A stretch of DNA of 55,715 bases from DATKLX01 sp035542155 (GTDB taxonomy: Bacteria; Chloroflexota; Anaerolineae; Anaerolineales; Anaerolineaceae), in NCBI GenBank assembly GCA_035542155.1, contig DATKLX010000245.1, positions 1 to 55,715 on the forward strand, written 5' to 3'. Made by a program: the position numbers and the translations under genes. Numbering within the stretch: the stretch's first letter is position 1; the number at the start of each line of letters is the position of its first letter. This document shows positions 40,795 to 49,010 of the stretch, piece after piece. A model generated the notes under the pieces. That model searched no databases, was not told the DNA's origin, and saw only the letters and a list, made by a program, of their open reading frames with translations.

Positions 40795-42874
40795 CGATAG
40801 TCCCACCATGGAACAAATCTCCGCTCTCATCGAGGAGCAGGAATTATCGAAGGAGCAACTGGTCAACATGCTCAGGCAGGTGATGGAAATTCGGGCCCTG
40901 GAAGATAACATCGGCAGCCTGCTGAGCAAGGCGGTTTTGCGCGGTGCTTCGCACCTGTACGCCGGCGAAGAAGCGGTGGCGGTCGGCGCTGTGGCCGCCC
41001 TGCGCGACGATGACCTCATTACCAGCACCCACCGCGGGCACGGCCACGCCCATGCCCACGGCGATTCACACGCCAGGACCCCCGAAGAGAAACAGATGCA
41101 CTACAACAAAATGATGGCCGAGGTGCTGGGGAAAACCGGCGGGTATTGCAAGGGCAAGGGCGGCTCGATGCACATCGCCGACGTGAAGCACGGCAACCTG
41201 GGCGCCACCGGCATCGTGGGTGGGAACCTGCCCGTGGCGGTCGGCGCCGGGCTGGCGCAAAAGCTGCAAGGAACTGACCGGGTGGTGGTCTGCTTCTTCG
41301 GCGATGGCGCTGCGAACGAAGGCAACTTCCACGAGGCGTTGAATATGGCCAGCCTGTGGAATTTAGCGATCATCTTTGTGGCCGAGAACAATCTGTACGG
41401 TATGTCCGTACCGTGGGCGAAAGTCTCCAAACTGCCCGATATCGCCAGCCGGGCCTGCGCCTACGGCATCCCCGGGGAAGTCGTCGACGGCATGGACGTC
41501 CTCGCGGTGCGCGGTGCGGTAGCCAAAGCCGCGGCCCGCGCCCGCGCGGGGGAAGGGCCCACCCTGATCGAGGCCAAGACGTATCGCTACTACGGCCACT
41601 CACATTCCGATCCGCGCGCCTACCGCACCCGCGACGAGGAAGCCTTCTTCCGCAGCCGGGACCCCGTTCTTGTGCTCAAAAACAGCCTGGAGACGGTCAA
41701 GATGCTGGACGAGGCCGAGTTCGAAAGCCTGGAGAAGTTCGTGCAGGAAAAGCTGGACAACGCCATGGCGTACAGCGATGCGTCTCCAGCCCCGGATGCG
41801 AAAGAGCTGGAGACGGATGTTTTCGCGCCTTCCAGGTTTACTCCCGCTGATTATGAAAACGACCGCCGGCTGCGCAAAGCCATCCGGGAAGGCGCGGTCA
41901 CCCGGGTGATCTCTTACGCCCAGGCGCTGGTGGAAGCCCAGCGCGAGGAAATGCTCCGCGACCCGCGCGTTTTCCTCTTTGGCGAGGATATCGGCCTGTA
42001 TGGCGGCGCGTACGGAGCGACGCGTGGGCTGTTCCAGGAATTTGGCGAATGGCGTGTGATCGACTCGCCTATTTCAGAAGCCACCATCGGTGGGGCCGCT
42101 GTGGGGGCCGCCATGGCCGGGATGCGGCCCGTAGCGGAGATCATGTACGTCGATTTCACCCCCCTGGCCATGGACCAGATCGCTAACCAGGGGGCGAAGA
42201 ACCGCTATATGTTCGGTGGGGAAACCAGTGTCCCGATGGTGATCCGCACCGAAGGCGGCGCGGGGCGCGGGATCGCGGCGCACCACTCTCAATCTCTGGA
42301 AAGCCTGTGGACCCATTTCCCCGGCATCTACGTGGTGATGCCCTCCACCCCCTACGATGCCAAGGGCCTGCTCAAGGCCGCCATCCGCGACGACAATCCG
42401 GTCATGTTTATCGAGCATAAGATGCTCTACGGGCAAAAAGGCCCCGTTCCGGAGGAGGACTACATCATCCCGCTGGGTGTTGCGGACGTGAAGCGCGAGG
42501 GGAAAGATGTGACCCTGGTGGCTTACTCGCGCATGGTATTGAAGGCCCTCGAAGCCGCCGAAATCCTGGCGAAGGAAAATATCGACGTCGAGGTCATCGA
42601 TCTGCGCACGCTCAAGCCGCTGGATATCGATACCGTGATACACTCGGTCAAGAAGACGGGACGGTTTGTCGGCGCGACCGAAGCCTATGAGAACACCAGC
42701 TTTATCAACGAAATCATGGCCCAGGTTAACGACCTGGCATTTGACTGGCTGGATGCTCCCATGGTCCGCGTGGCAGCCCGCAATGTGCCTGTCCCGCGCG
42801 CAGAAGTGCTCGAAGACCTGGCCATCCCGAATGTAGACCGGCTGGTGGAGGCCTGCCGAAAGGTGGTGCGCTGA
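40781..42874 (+). CDS. Fused E1 alpha-beta of a 2-oxoacid (pyruvate/acetoin-type) dehydrogenase (697 aa)
   Basis: One chain carries both E1 subunits. The alpha part (about 1-335) has GKGGSMHIADVKHGNLGATGIVGG, TPP motif GDGAANEGNFHEAL...AENN, and YRYYGHSHSDPRAYR. The beta part (about 360-697) has VFLFGEDIGLYGGAYGATRGL, IRTEGGAGRGIAAHHSQS and IEHKMLYGQKGPVP. GGSMHI and the GHSHSDP loop are features of pyruvate and acetoin dehydrogenase E1, unlike the branched-chain E1 pair at 11-13 kb. It decarboxylates its 2-oxoacid or cleaves acetoin with TPP and loads lipoamide on the E2 encoded next. A GGGAGG site sets the start at 40781. The linker (about 336-360) is natural: the fused frame is intact. Confidence 0.92.
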   Translation: MATINDSPTMEQISALIEEQELSKEQLVNMLRQVMEIRALEDNIGSLLSKAVLRGASHLYAGEEAVAVGAVAALRDDDLITSTHRGHGHAHAHGDSHARTPEEKQMHYNKMMAEVLGKTGGYCKGKGGSMHIADVKHGNLGATGIVGGNLPVAVGAGLAQKLQGTDRVVVCFFGDGAANEGNFHEALNMASLWNLAIIFVAENNLYGMSVPWAKVSKLPDIASRACAYGIPGEVVDGMDVLAVRGAVAKAAARARAGEGPTLIEAKTYRYYGHSHSDPRAYRTRDEEAFFRSRDPVLVLKNSLETVKMLDEAEFESLEKFVQEKLDNAMAYSDASPAPDAKELETDVFAPSRFTPADYENDRRLRKAIREGAVTRVISYAQALVEAQREEMLRDPRVFLFGEDIGLYGGAYGATRGLFQEFGEWRVIDSPISEATIGGAAVGAAMAGMRPVAEIMYVDFTPLAMDQIANQGAKNRYMFGGETSVPMVIRTEGGAGRGIAAHHSQSLESLWTHFPGIYVVMPSTPYDAKGLLKAAIRDDNPVMFIEHKMLYGQKGPVPEEDYIIPLGVADVKREGKDVTLVAYSRMVLKALEAAEILAKENIDVEVIDLRTLKPLDIDTVIHSVKKTGRFVGATEAYENTSFINEIMAQVNDLAFDWLDAPMVRVAARNVPVPRAEVLEDLAIPNVDRLVEACRKVVR

Positions 42875-44244
42875 TGGCAAAAGAATTCTTTATTCCAAAA
42901 CTGGGCCAGACGGTCGAAGAGGTGACGATCACCAGCATACTGGTCGAAGACGGGACCAGGGTCGAACAGGGACAGCCCATCCTGGAGGTCGAGACGGATA
43001 AAGCCATCTTCCCGGTGGAGGCCAATGCCAGCGGGTATATTCATCTTGGCCCATACAAAGAAGGCGACGTGGTGCCCGTGGTGACCACCGTAGCGGTGAT
43101 CGGCAAGCCGGACGACCAGTTTACGCTGCTGGGCCAGCCTGCTTCGCAGGCAGCCCAGGCAGAGCCGGCGAATGCGGCTATCCCCGCAGTGGAACCAACC
43201 CGGGGTGGTCCGGGCGCTGCCGGGGAGGAGGAGCGCGGCAAAATCTTTGTCTCACCACGCGCGAAGAAGCTCGCTGAAGAGAAAAACGTGGACCTGCAGC
43301 GGGTAACGCCAACCGGTGGAGAAGGTGCGCGCATCCGGGAGCAGGATGTGCGCGATTATCTGAGCCACGCCCCCAAGGCCAGCCCGCTGGCGCAAAAGGT
43401 GGCCGGGGAAACCGGGTTGCACCTGGACATTCTCTCCGGGACCGGCCCGGGTGGGCGGATCATGCGCTCGGATGTGCAGCGAGCCCTGCAAGAGGCTGGC
43501 AAGCCAGCCCCCGCTGCCGTTCCGCAGGCCGCTGAAGGCGACGTGTTGGAGCGCGTGCCGCTCAGCGGCATTCGCGGCATCATTGCCGAGCGGATGAGCA
43601 TGAGCGTCCACACCACTGCCCGGGTGACCCTGGTCGCAGAAGCGGACGCCACCGAGTTCGTGGCCATGCGCCAGCGATTGAAGGAACACACCGAGAAAGA
43701 ATGGGGCTTTGCGGTTGGGTATAATGACCTGCTGGCCAAAATCACCGCCAGTGCCCTGCGCAAGTTCCCCTACATGAACGCGCGTATCACCCAGGACGCG
43801 ATCGAAACCCTGAGGCCGGTGAATATGGGTATGGCGGTGGATACCGAGCGTGGGCTGCTGGTGCCGGTCATTCGGGATGCCGATCGGAAGAGTCTGCGCC
43901 AGTTCGGGCAGGAGTTCCGCGACCTGGTGGAGCGCGCCCGCAATCGCAAGTCGCTGCCCGATGACCTTACCGGCGGCACGTTCACCATCACCAGCCTGGG
44001 AGCCTTTGGCATCGACGCGTTTACCCCGGTGATCAACCTGCCTGAAGCCGCTATCCTGGGCGTGGGGCGCATCGCGCCAAAAGTTGTGCCTTTCGACGGG
44101 CAGCCGGCCGTTCGCACCATGGTCACCCTATCGCTGGTGTTCGACCACCGGCTGGTCGACGGCGCGCCGGCGGCCCGCTTCTTAAGCTATGTTCGTGAGC
44201 TGATCGAGGAGCCCTATCTGTTGGTGAGCGCGCTGCAGGATTAA
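42874..44244 (+). CDS. E2 acyltransferase with two tandem subunit-binding domains (456 aa)
   Basis: N-terminal lipoyl domain with acceptor Lys43 in EVETDKAIF. Two peripheral-subunit-binding domains follow: VSPRAKKLAEEKNVDLQRV...REQDVRDYL (about 127-165) and ASPLAQKVAGETGLHLDIL...MRSDVQRAL (about 170-207). The catalytic acyltransferase domain (about 225-456) has the active-site segment VFDHRLVDGAPAARF. E2 proteins usually have one binding domain. The start overlaps the fused E1 stop by one base (TGATG), so the two are translated together. It transfers the acyl group to CoA. No E3 gene is in the cluster. Confidence 0.93.
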   Translation: MAKEFFIPKLGQTVEEVTITSILVEDGTRVEQGQPILEVETDKAIFPVEANASGYIHLGPYKEGDVVPVVTTVAVIGKPDDQFTLLGQPASQAAQAEPANAAIPAVEPTRGGPGAAGEEERGKIFVSPRAKKLAEEKNVDLQRVTPTGGEGARIREQDVRDYLSHAPKASPLAQKVAGETGLHLDILSGTGPGGRIMRSDVQRALQEAGKPAPAAVPQAAEGDVLERVPLSGIRGIIAERMSMSVHTTARVTLVAEADATEFVAMRQRLKEHTEKEWGFAVGYNDLLAKITASALRKFPYMNARITQDAIETLRPVNMGMAVDTERGLLVPVIRDADRKSLRQFGQEFRDLVERARNRKSLPDDLTGGTFTITSLGAFGIDAFTPVINLPEAAILGVGRIAPKVVPFDGQPAVRTMVTLSLVFDHRLVDGAPAARFLSYVRELIEEPYLLVSALQD

Positions 44245-44267
44245 CCCCACCGGCGCAGGGAAAAAGC

Positions 44268-45233
44268 ATGAAAGACTGTGTCGTCGGCATCGATATCGGC
44301 GGAACAAAGCTCGCGGCAGGTCTGTTCGACCGGCAGGGGAATTTCGTGGCACGAGGGAAGCTGCCCACCGGCTCGGACTGCCACCCTGACCAGGTGATCG
44401 AAGCCGCGGTGCAGATTACCCGGTCGCTGCTCCAGGAGACCGGGATCGGCCGCGAGCAGGTCGAAGGTGTGGGGGTAGGCATCGCCGGACACGTGAACCA
44501 CGAGCAGGGGATCGTGCTCACCAACAGCAACCTGCCGGAATGGGATTACCATCCTCTCAGGGAAATCCTGGAAAAACGCCTGGCGCTCCCGGTCATTTTA
44601 GACAATGACGCTAACTTCGCTGCCTGGGGAGAATTCCGCTTCGGCGCCGGGCGCGGCTCACGGCACATGTGCTACCTCACCTTCAGCACCGGCTGCGGCA
44701 TGGGCATCGTGATCGACGGGAAGCTGTACCGCGGAGCGACCGGCACGGCCGGTGAGATCGGGCACACGGTGGTAAATCCGGATGGGCCGCTGTGCTCCTG
44801 CGGGAAGCGCGGTTGCCTGATGAGCTACGCCTGCGGCCTGGCGCTGGACCGGATGGCGCGGGACTCTATCGGCTGCAGCGAAGAAACCCTGCTCAGATCG
44901 TTGTGCGGTGACTGCCCTGAGCATGTCCGGGCGGAGACCATCGCCGAAGCCGCTCGCCAGGGTGACCCGGTTGCCCTCCGGATCCTGACCACCGCGGGCC
45001 ATTATTTCGGCATTGGCCTGTCGACAGTCGTGCAGGTGTTGAACCCCGATACGATCGTTATTGGCGGCGGGCTGACGCACATCGGCCCAATGCTATTGGA
45101 TCCCTGTATTCGGGCATTGAATGACAATATTCATCCTGTGCTGCGCGATTCAGCGCGGGTGGTCTTATCGGAGCTTTGGAATGATGCCGGGGTGATGGGC
45201 GCAGGCGCCTGGATTTGGGAAAGGAATCCATGA
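44268..45233 (+). CDS. ROK-family sugar kinase 2 (321 aa)
   Basis: Second ROK kinase of the cluster, distinct from the first: GIDIGGTKLAAGLFD, catalytic LDNDANFAAWGEFRFGAG (intact Asn-Asp), FSTGCGMGIVIDGKLYRG, and zinc motif GHTVVNPDGPLCSCGKRGCLMSYA. No DNA-binding domain. The two kinases may act on different substrates or at different steps of the same pathway. The stop codon overlaps the start of the activase gene (ATGA). Confidence 0.9.
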   Translation: MKDCVVGIDIGGTKLAAGLFDRQGNFVARGKLPTGSDCHPDQVIEAAVQITRSLLQETGIGREQVEGVGVGIAGHVNHEQGIVLTNSNLPEWDYHPLREILEKRLALPVILDNDANFAAWGEFRFGAGRGSRHMCYLTFSTGCGMGIVIDGKLYRGATGTAGEIGHTVVNPDGPLCSCGKRGCLMSYACGLALDRMARDSIGCSEETLLRSLCGDCPEHVRAETIAEAARQGDPVALRILTTAGHYFGIGLSTVVQVLNPDTIVIGGGLTHIGPMLLDPCIRALNDNIHPVLRDSARVVLSELWNDAGVMGAGAWIWERNP

Positions 45234-46162
45234 TCGCAGCAGACAAAACAGCGCTCGAACAGGTGCGAGGGATCGTTTTTGACATCCAGCGCTATTCGCT
45301 CCACGATGGCCCGGGGCTGCGCACCAATGTGTTCTTGAAAGGCTGCGGTCTGGCATGCCGCTGGTGCTCGAACCCGGAAGCCAAAAACCCGCGCCCGGAG
45401 ATCGCCTTCTTTGAAAAGAATTGTTTCTTATGCGGCGATTGCGTGGAAAGCTGCCCGGAAACAGCGATCACCATGGAGGAGGGGCGCATCACCTGGGACC
45501 GGCTGCGCTGTAACCAGTTCGGGCGCTGCGCCGAAATCTGCACGGCGCATGCCTTCACCTTGATTGGCAAAGAAATGACTGCCGGGACCGCGCTGGTTGA
45601 GGTGCTGCGCGATTCCGCGTTTTATCAGGGCAGCGGCGGTCTGACCCTTACAGGTGGGGAGCCGACCCTCCAGCCCGAGTTCGCGGAGGCGCTGCTGCGG
45701 CTGGCAAAAATGGAAGGCATCCACACCGCAATGGAAACCTGTGGCGCGGTTCGCTGGGAAAATATCCAAAGGCTGTTGCCGCATCTCGACCTGGTATTGT
45801 TCGATTTGAAGCACACCGATCCGGAAGTCCACCAGCGGTTTACTGGGGCGAGCAATGGCACGATCCTGGATAATCTCCGTCTGGCGGCCCAATCCGGGGC
45901 AAACCTGATCGTGCGCGTCCCGCTGATCCCGGATTTCAATGCGGATCGCGAAAGCCTGGATGGGATTGCCCGGTTCGTACAAACCCTGCAATGCGTGCGC
46001 CAGATTCACATCCTGGCGTACCACACATTGGGGAAGGCCAAATACCATGCCCTTCACATCCCTTACGAGCTGGAGCCTTACCCGCCAATGAAGCCGGAAG
46101 AGGCCGAGCAATGGGCAGAAGTGCTCCGCGAGTACGGGTTCGATGTGCTCGAAGGTGGTTGA
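45230..46162 (+). CDS. Glycyl-radical enzyme activating protein, radical SAM (310 aa)
   Basis: Generates the glycyl radical on the enzyme encoded next, by reductive cleavage of SAM. The radical SAM motif is C-x3-C-x2-C in GCGLACRWCSNPE, preceded by YSLHDGPGLRTNVFLKGC. Between it and the core lies a bacterioferredoxin-like insert with two further cysteine sets (CFLCGDCVESC and CNQFGRCAEIC) for auxiliary [4Fe-4S] clusters, typical of activases of dehydratase-type GREs rather than of PflA. TGGEPTLQ is present. The ATG at 45230 overlaps the ROK2 stop by 4 nt. Oxygen-sensitive, cytoplasmic. Confidence 0.94.
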   Translation: MIAADKTALEQVRGIVFDIQRYSLHDGPGLRTNVFLKGCGLACRWCSNPEAKNPRPEIAFFEKNCFLCGDCVESCPETAITMEEGRITWDRLRCNQFGRCAEICTAHAFTLIGKEMTAGTALVEVLRDSAFYQGSGGLTLTGGEPTLQPEFAEALLRLAKMEGIHTAMETCGAVRWENIQRLLPHLDLVLFDLKHTDPEVHQRFTGASNGTILDNLRLAAQSGANLIVRVPLIPDFNADRESLDGIARFVQTLQCVRQIHILAYHTLGKAKYHALHIPYELEPYPPMKPEEAEQWAEVLREYGFDVLEGG

Positions 46163-46180
46163 TCCAATGGAGGAGGAGCA

Positions 46181-48622
46181 ATGACCCTACAGGAAACGCA
46201 AATCCCGGTGGAGAAAACCGCGGATAGTCCCGCCGCCATGCCCGCTCGGGTGGCGAGGCTGCGTGAAAATTTACTGAATACGACGCCCTCGGTGTGCGTG
46301 GAACGGGCCCGTTTGGTGACCGAGGCATGCAAAAAATACGCCCACCTGCCGGTGGTGCTGCGGCGCGCGTATGCCCTGGCGCACGTGCTGGAGCAGATGA
46401 CAATCTATATCCAGCCCGGCGAAATCATCGTGGGGAATCAGGCCAGCGCGCCGCGCGCCGCGCCGCTCTTCCCCGAATACTCGGCGGATTGGATTGCGTC
46501 AGAAATCGATGAGTTCAGCCAGCGGCCGGCGGACCGCTTCACCGTCAGCGCGGAGGTGAAGCGCGAGCTGCTGGAAGAGATCGTGCCTTACTGGGAAGGG
46601 AACACGCTCTACGACCGCGCCAGGGCCACCATGCCGGACGACGTCTGGCGGGCTCAGGAAATTGGTGTGATTGCCGGGCGGGGAAACATCACCTCGGGGG
46701 ATGGCCATATCATCGTTGACATCCCGCGCGTGCTGGCCGAAGGGCTGGAAGGGGTGATCGAGCGAGCCAGGCAGGCCCTGGCTGAAATCGATGCTACCCC
46801 GAGTATGGACCGGCTGAAGTCCAAAGCCTTTTTGGAAGGCGCGGTCATCACCTGCGAGGCTGCCATCCGCTTCGCGCAGCGCTTCGCGGAAAAAGCTGAG
46901 GAACTGGCCAGCGCGACGGAGGATGCCTCATGGCGGGCGGATCTGCTTCGGGTAGCCGAAATTTGTCGCCGGGTCCCGGAAAAACCGCCATCCTCCTTCC
47001 GCGAGGCGGTGCAGTCGGCCTGGTTCATCCACCTGATTACCCAGATTGAGAGCAATGGCCACTCCTTTTCGATGGGCCGGTTTGACCAGTACACCTACCC
47101 CTATTTCAAAGCCGATCTGCAGGCCGGACGGATCACCCGCGAGCAGGCGCTGGAACTGATGGAACAGCTCTGGCTCAAGCTGTTTTCGGTCATCAAAATC
47201 CGTCCCTGGTCCCACACTCGCTTTGGCATCGGATATCCCACCTACCAGAACGTGACCATCGGCGGGCAAACCCCGGATGGAAAAGACGCCACGAATGAAA
47301 TTTCCTATATGGTGCTGGAAACGATCCGCCAGACGCGCCTGACCCAACCCAACGTCTCCGCGCGCTATCATAACGGGACTCCGGACCGCTTCCTGCTCGA
47401 ATGCGCCCGGACGATCCAGATCGGTTTTGGCATGCCGGCGATGAAGAACGACGAGATCATCATTCCGGCTCTGCTGGAAAAGGGTGTTCGTTCCGAGGAC
47501 GCCTATGCCTACGCCATTGTCGGTTGTGTGGAGGCAGCCGTGCCGGGGAAGTGGGGCTATCGCAACACCGGTATGGCTTTCCTCAACCTGCTCAAGGTGC
47601 TCGAGCTGGCTTATAACGATGGCAGGGACCCGAATACCGGGGTGCGACTGTGCCCGGGCCGGGGCTTGCTGGCAGATTTTGAGTCGTTCGAAGAGCTGTA
47701 TGCTGCCTTCCGCGAGCAGCTCGTCTATTTTACAAGGGCCCACGTGGTCTTCGATGCGGTTGGGGATGTGGCCCTCGAAGAGCTCGTTCCGGATGCTTTC
47801 TGTTCGGCGCTGGTGGATGACTGCATCTCGCGCGGCAAGACGATCAAAGAAGGCGGGGCGGTCTACGACATCGTCAGCGGTCTGCAGTCAGGCGTTGCCA
47901 ATGTCGCCAATGCGCTCATGGCTCTCAAGAAGACCGTTTATGAGGAAAAAACGCTGGCACCGGAACGGGTTTCGACCGCTCTGCAGAACAATTTTGCCGG
48001 GATCGCGGGAGAGAAAGTCCGCCAGGTGCTGCTATCCGCGCCGAAATACGGCAATGACATTGAGGCCGTGGATCAGATCGCGGAAAGGGTGATGAACGAC
48101 TACCTCGAGATCGTCAGGCCGTACCGCACCACTCGCTATGGGCGCGGGCCGGTAGGTTGCAATTACGCCGGGTCTACCTCGAATATTTCGGCGAACGTGC
48201 CTCTGGGGCAGCCCGTGTGCGCTACGCCGGATGGCCGCCGCGCGGGCGAGGCGATCGCGGAGGGCGTTTCGAATTTCCATGGGACCGACACCCGTGGACC
48301 GACGGCGGTCATTCGCTCGGTCACCCGGCTGCCCACCATCAAGATGCTGGCGCAGCTCCTCAACCTGCGCTTATCTCCCGCTGCTCTGAATACGGAAGCG
48401 GGGCTGTGGAGGCTCGTCGCCCTGCTGCGCGGGTTCCAGGCGTTGAAAGGCTGGCACGTTCAGTTCAATGTGGTCGATTCGAAAACCCTGAAGGCGGCCC
48501 AGGAGAACCCCGAAGAGTATCGCGACCTGGTGATCCGCGTGGCCGGCTACAGCGCCTTATTCATCACCCTGGATAAAGCCACCCAGGACGATATCATCCA
48601 GCGCACCGTCCACGAGCTGTGA
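46181..48622 (+). CDS. Glycyl radical enzyme, diol-dehydratase/PFL-like with GCVE active site (813 aa)
   Basis: Large (beta/alpha)10-barrel radical enzyme. Key residues: thiyl Cys449 and Glu451 in VGCVEAAVPGKW, His294-Ser295 in SNGHSFSMGRFDQY, and the glycyl radical Gly789 in RVAGYSALF near the C-terminus. Cys-x-Glu with a His/Ser pair is the set used by glycyl-radical dehydratases and C-N/C-S lyases (glycerol, propanediol and hydroxyproline dehydratase, CutC, sulfite lyases). True pyruvate formate-lyase has Cys-Cys instead, so this is not PFL. The substrate cannot be set; the operon implies a sugar- or polyol-derived diol. Strong GGAGGAGG site. Last gene of the cluster. Confidence 0.93.
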   Translation: MTLQETQIPVEKTADSPAAMPARVARLRENLLNTTPSVCVERARLVTEACKKYAHLPVVLRRAYALAHVLEQMTIYIQPGEIIVGNQASAPRAAPLFPEYSADWIASEIDEFSQRPADRFTVSAEVKRELLEEIVPYWEGNTLYDRARATMPDDVWRAQEIGVIAGRGNITSGDGHIIVDIPRVLAEGLEGVIERARQALAEIDATPSMDRLKSKAFLEGAVITCEAAIRFAQRFAEKAEELASATEDASWRADLLRVAEICRRVPEKPPSSFREAVQSAWFIHLITQIESNGHSFSMGRFDQYTYPYFKADLQAGRITREQALELMEQLWLKLFSVIKIRPWSHTRFGIGYPTYQNVTIGGQTPDGKDATNEISYMVLETIRQTRLTQPNVSARYHNGTPDRFLLECARTIQIGFGMPAMKNDEIIIPALLEKGVRSEDAYAYAIVGCVEAAVPGKWGYRNTGMAFLNLLKVLELAYNDGRDPNTGVRLCPGRGLLADFESFEELYAAFREQLVYFTRAHVVFDAVGDVALEELVPDAFCSALVDDCISRGKTIKEGGAVYDIVSGLQSGVANVANALMALKKTVYEEKTLAPERVSTALQNNFAGIAGEKVRQVLLSAPKYGNDIEAVDQIAERVMNDYLEIVRPYRTTRYGRGPVGCNYAGSTSNISANVPLGQPVCATPDGRRAGEAIAEGVSNFHGTDTRGPTAVIRSVTRLPTIKMLAQLLNLRLSPAALNTEAGLWRLVALLRGFQALKGWHVQFNVVDSKTLKAAQENPEEYRDLVIRVAGYSALFITLDKATQDDIIQRTVHEL

Positions 48623-48705
48623 CTGTTCTCCCTTGCCCTTCCTGGCCCGCCGGGCAGGATGGGCCGTTCTCGGATCTCGGATCTCGGTTTCCGCCTTCCT
48701 CTTCA

Positions 48706-48714
48706 TGATATAAT
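48706..48714 (+). promoter_or_regulatory. Extended -10 promoter of the selenoprotein-trpS operon
   Basis: TGA-TATAAT at 48706-48714 is a perfect extended -10 element (TGnTATAAT). No good -35 box is present, as is common for extended -10 promoters. The start of transcription would be about 48721, leaving a 30-nt leader with GGAAAGG (48737-48743) before the ATG at 48753. Confidence 0.6.
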
Positions 48715-48752
48715 TTTTCCGATTTCATCTTCCCACGGAAAGGTCTGCCGCT

Positions 48753-49010
48753 ATGCTGCTCAAAATCTCGATCGAATACTGCGCAGTCTGACACTACACC
48801 GATCGCGCCGCCGGTCTGGCGGTCGACCTGTTGAAGAGCTTCGAGCCGGAGATCGAATCGCTCACCCTGGTCCCCTCGGATGGGGGCGTCTTTGAAGTCA
48901 CGGCCAACGGCCAAAACCTCTATTCCAAAAAGCAGCTCGGGCGCCACGCCGATCCGGGCGAGGTGGTTGGGCTGGTGAAGAAATATCTGCAGCAGGAAAA
49001 CAGAACATGA
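48753..49010 (+). CDS. SelW-like (Rdx-family) selenoprotein, in-frame TGA read as Sec (85 aa)
   Basis: ATG 48753 to TGA 49008-49010, with an internal TGA at 48789-48791 as codon 13. Read through, it gives MLLKISIEYCAV-Sec-HYTDRAAGLAVDLLKSF... with the thioredoxin-like Rdx fold of SelW/SelT/SelH: beta-strand, CxxU redox motif (Cys10-Ala-Val-Sec13), helix AGLAVDLLKSF, strand ESLTLVPSDGGVFEVTANG, and end LYSKKQLGRHADPGEVVGLVKKYL. Cys homologues have CxxC. A hairpin with a GGUCU loop follows 22 nt after the TGA. The stop overlaps trpS by 4 nt (ATGA), so readthrough is needed for coupling. Likely cytoplasmic thiol/peroxide redox protein. sel genes are not in the window. Confidence 0.88.
48801..48827 (+). 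promoter_or_regulatory. Bacterial SECIS-like stem-loop for selenocysteine insertion
   Basis: CCGCC (48808-48812) pairs with GGCGG (48818-48822) around the 5-nt loop GGTCT (48813-48817). The stem can extend by G-T and three further pairs with one bulged base (48801-48807 with 48823-48827). The loop begins 22 nt after the in-frame TGA, within the usual 16-37 nt window of bacterial SECIS elements. As I recall it, the Escherichia coli fdhF SECIS also has a GGUCU apical loop and CAC directly after its UGA, as here. It lies inside the coding sequence, as bacterial SECIS elements do. Confidence 0.75.

Noticed and set aside
46181..48622. Annotation as pyruvate formate-lyase
   Set aside because: The active site has Cys-Val-Glu rather than the Cys-Cys pair of formate-lyase, and the His-Ser pair of dehydratases is present.
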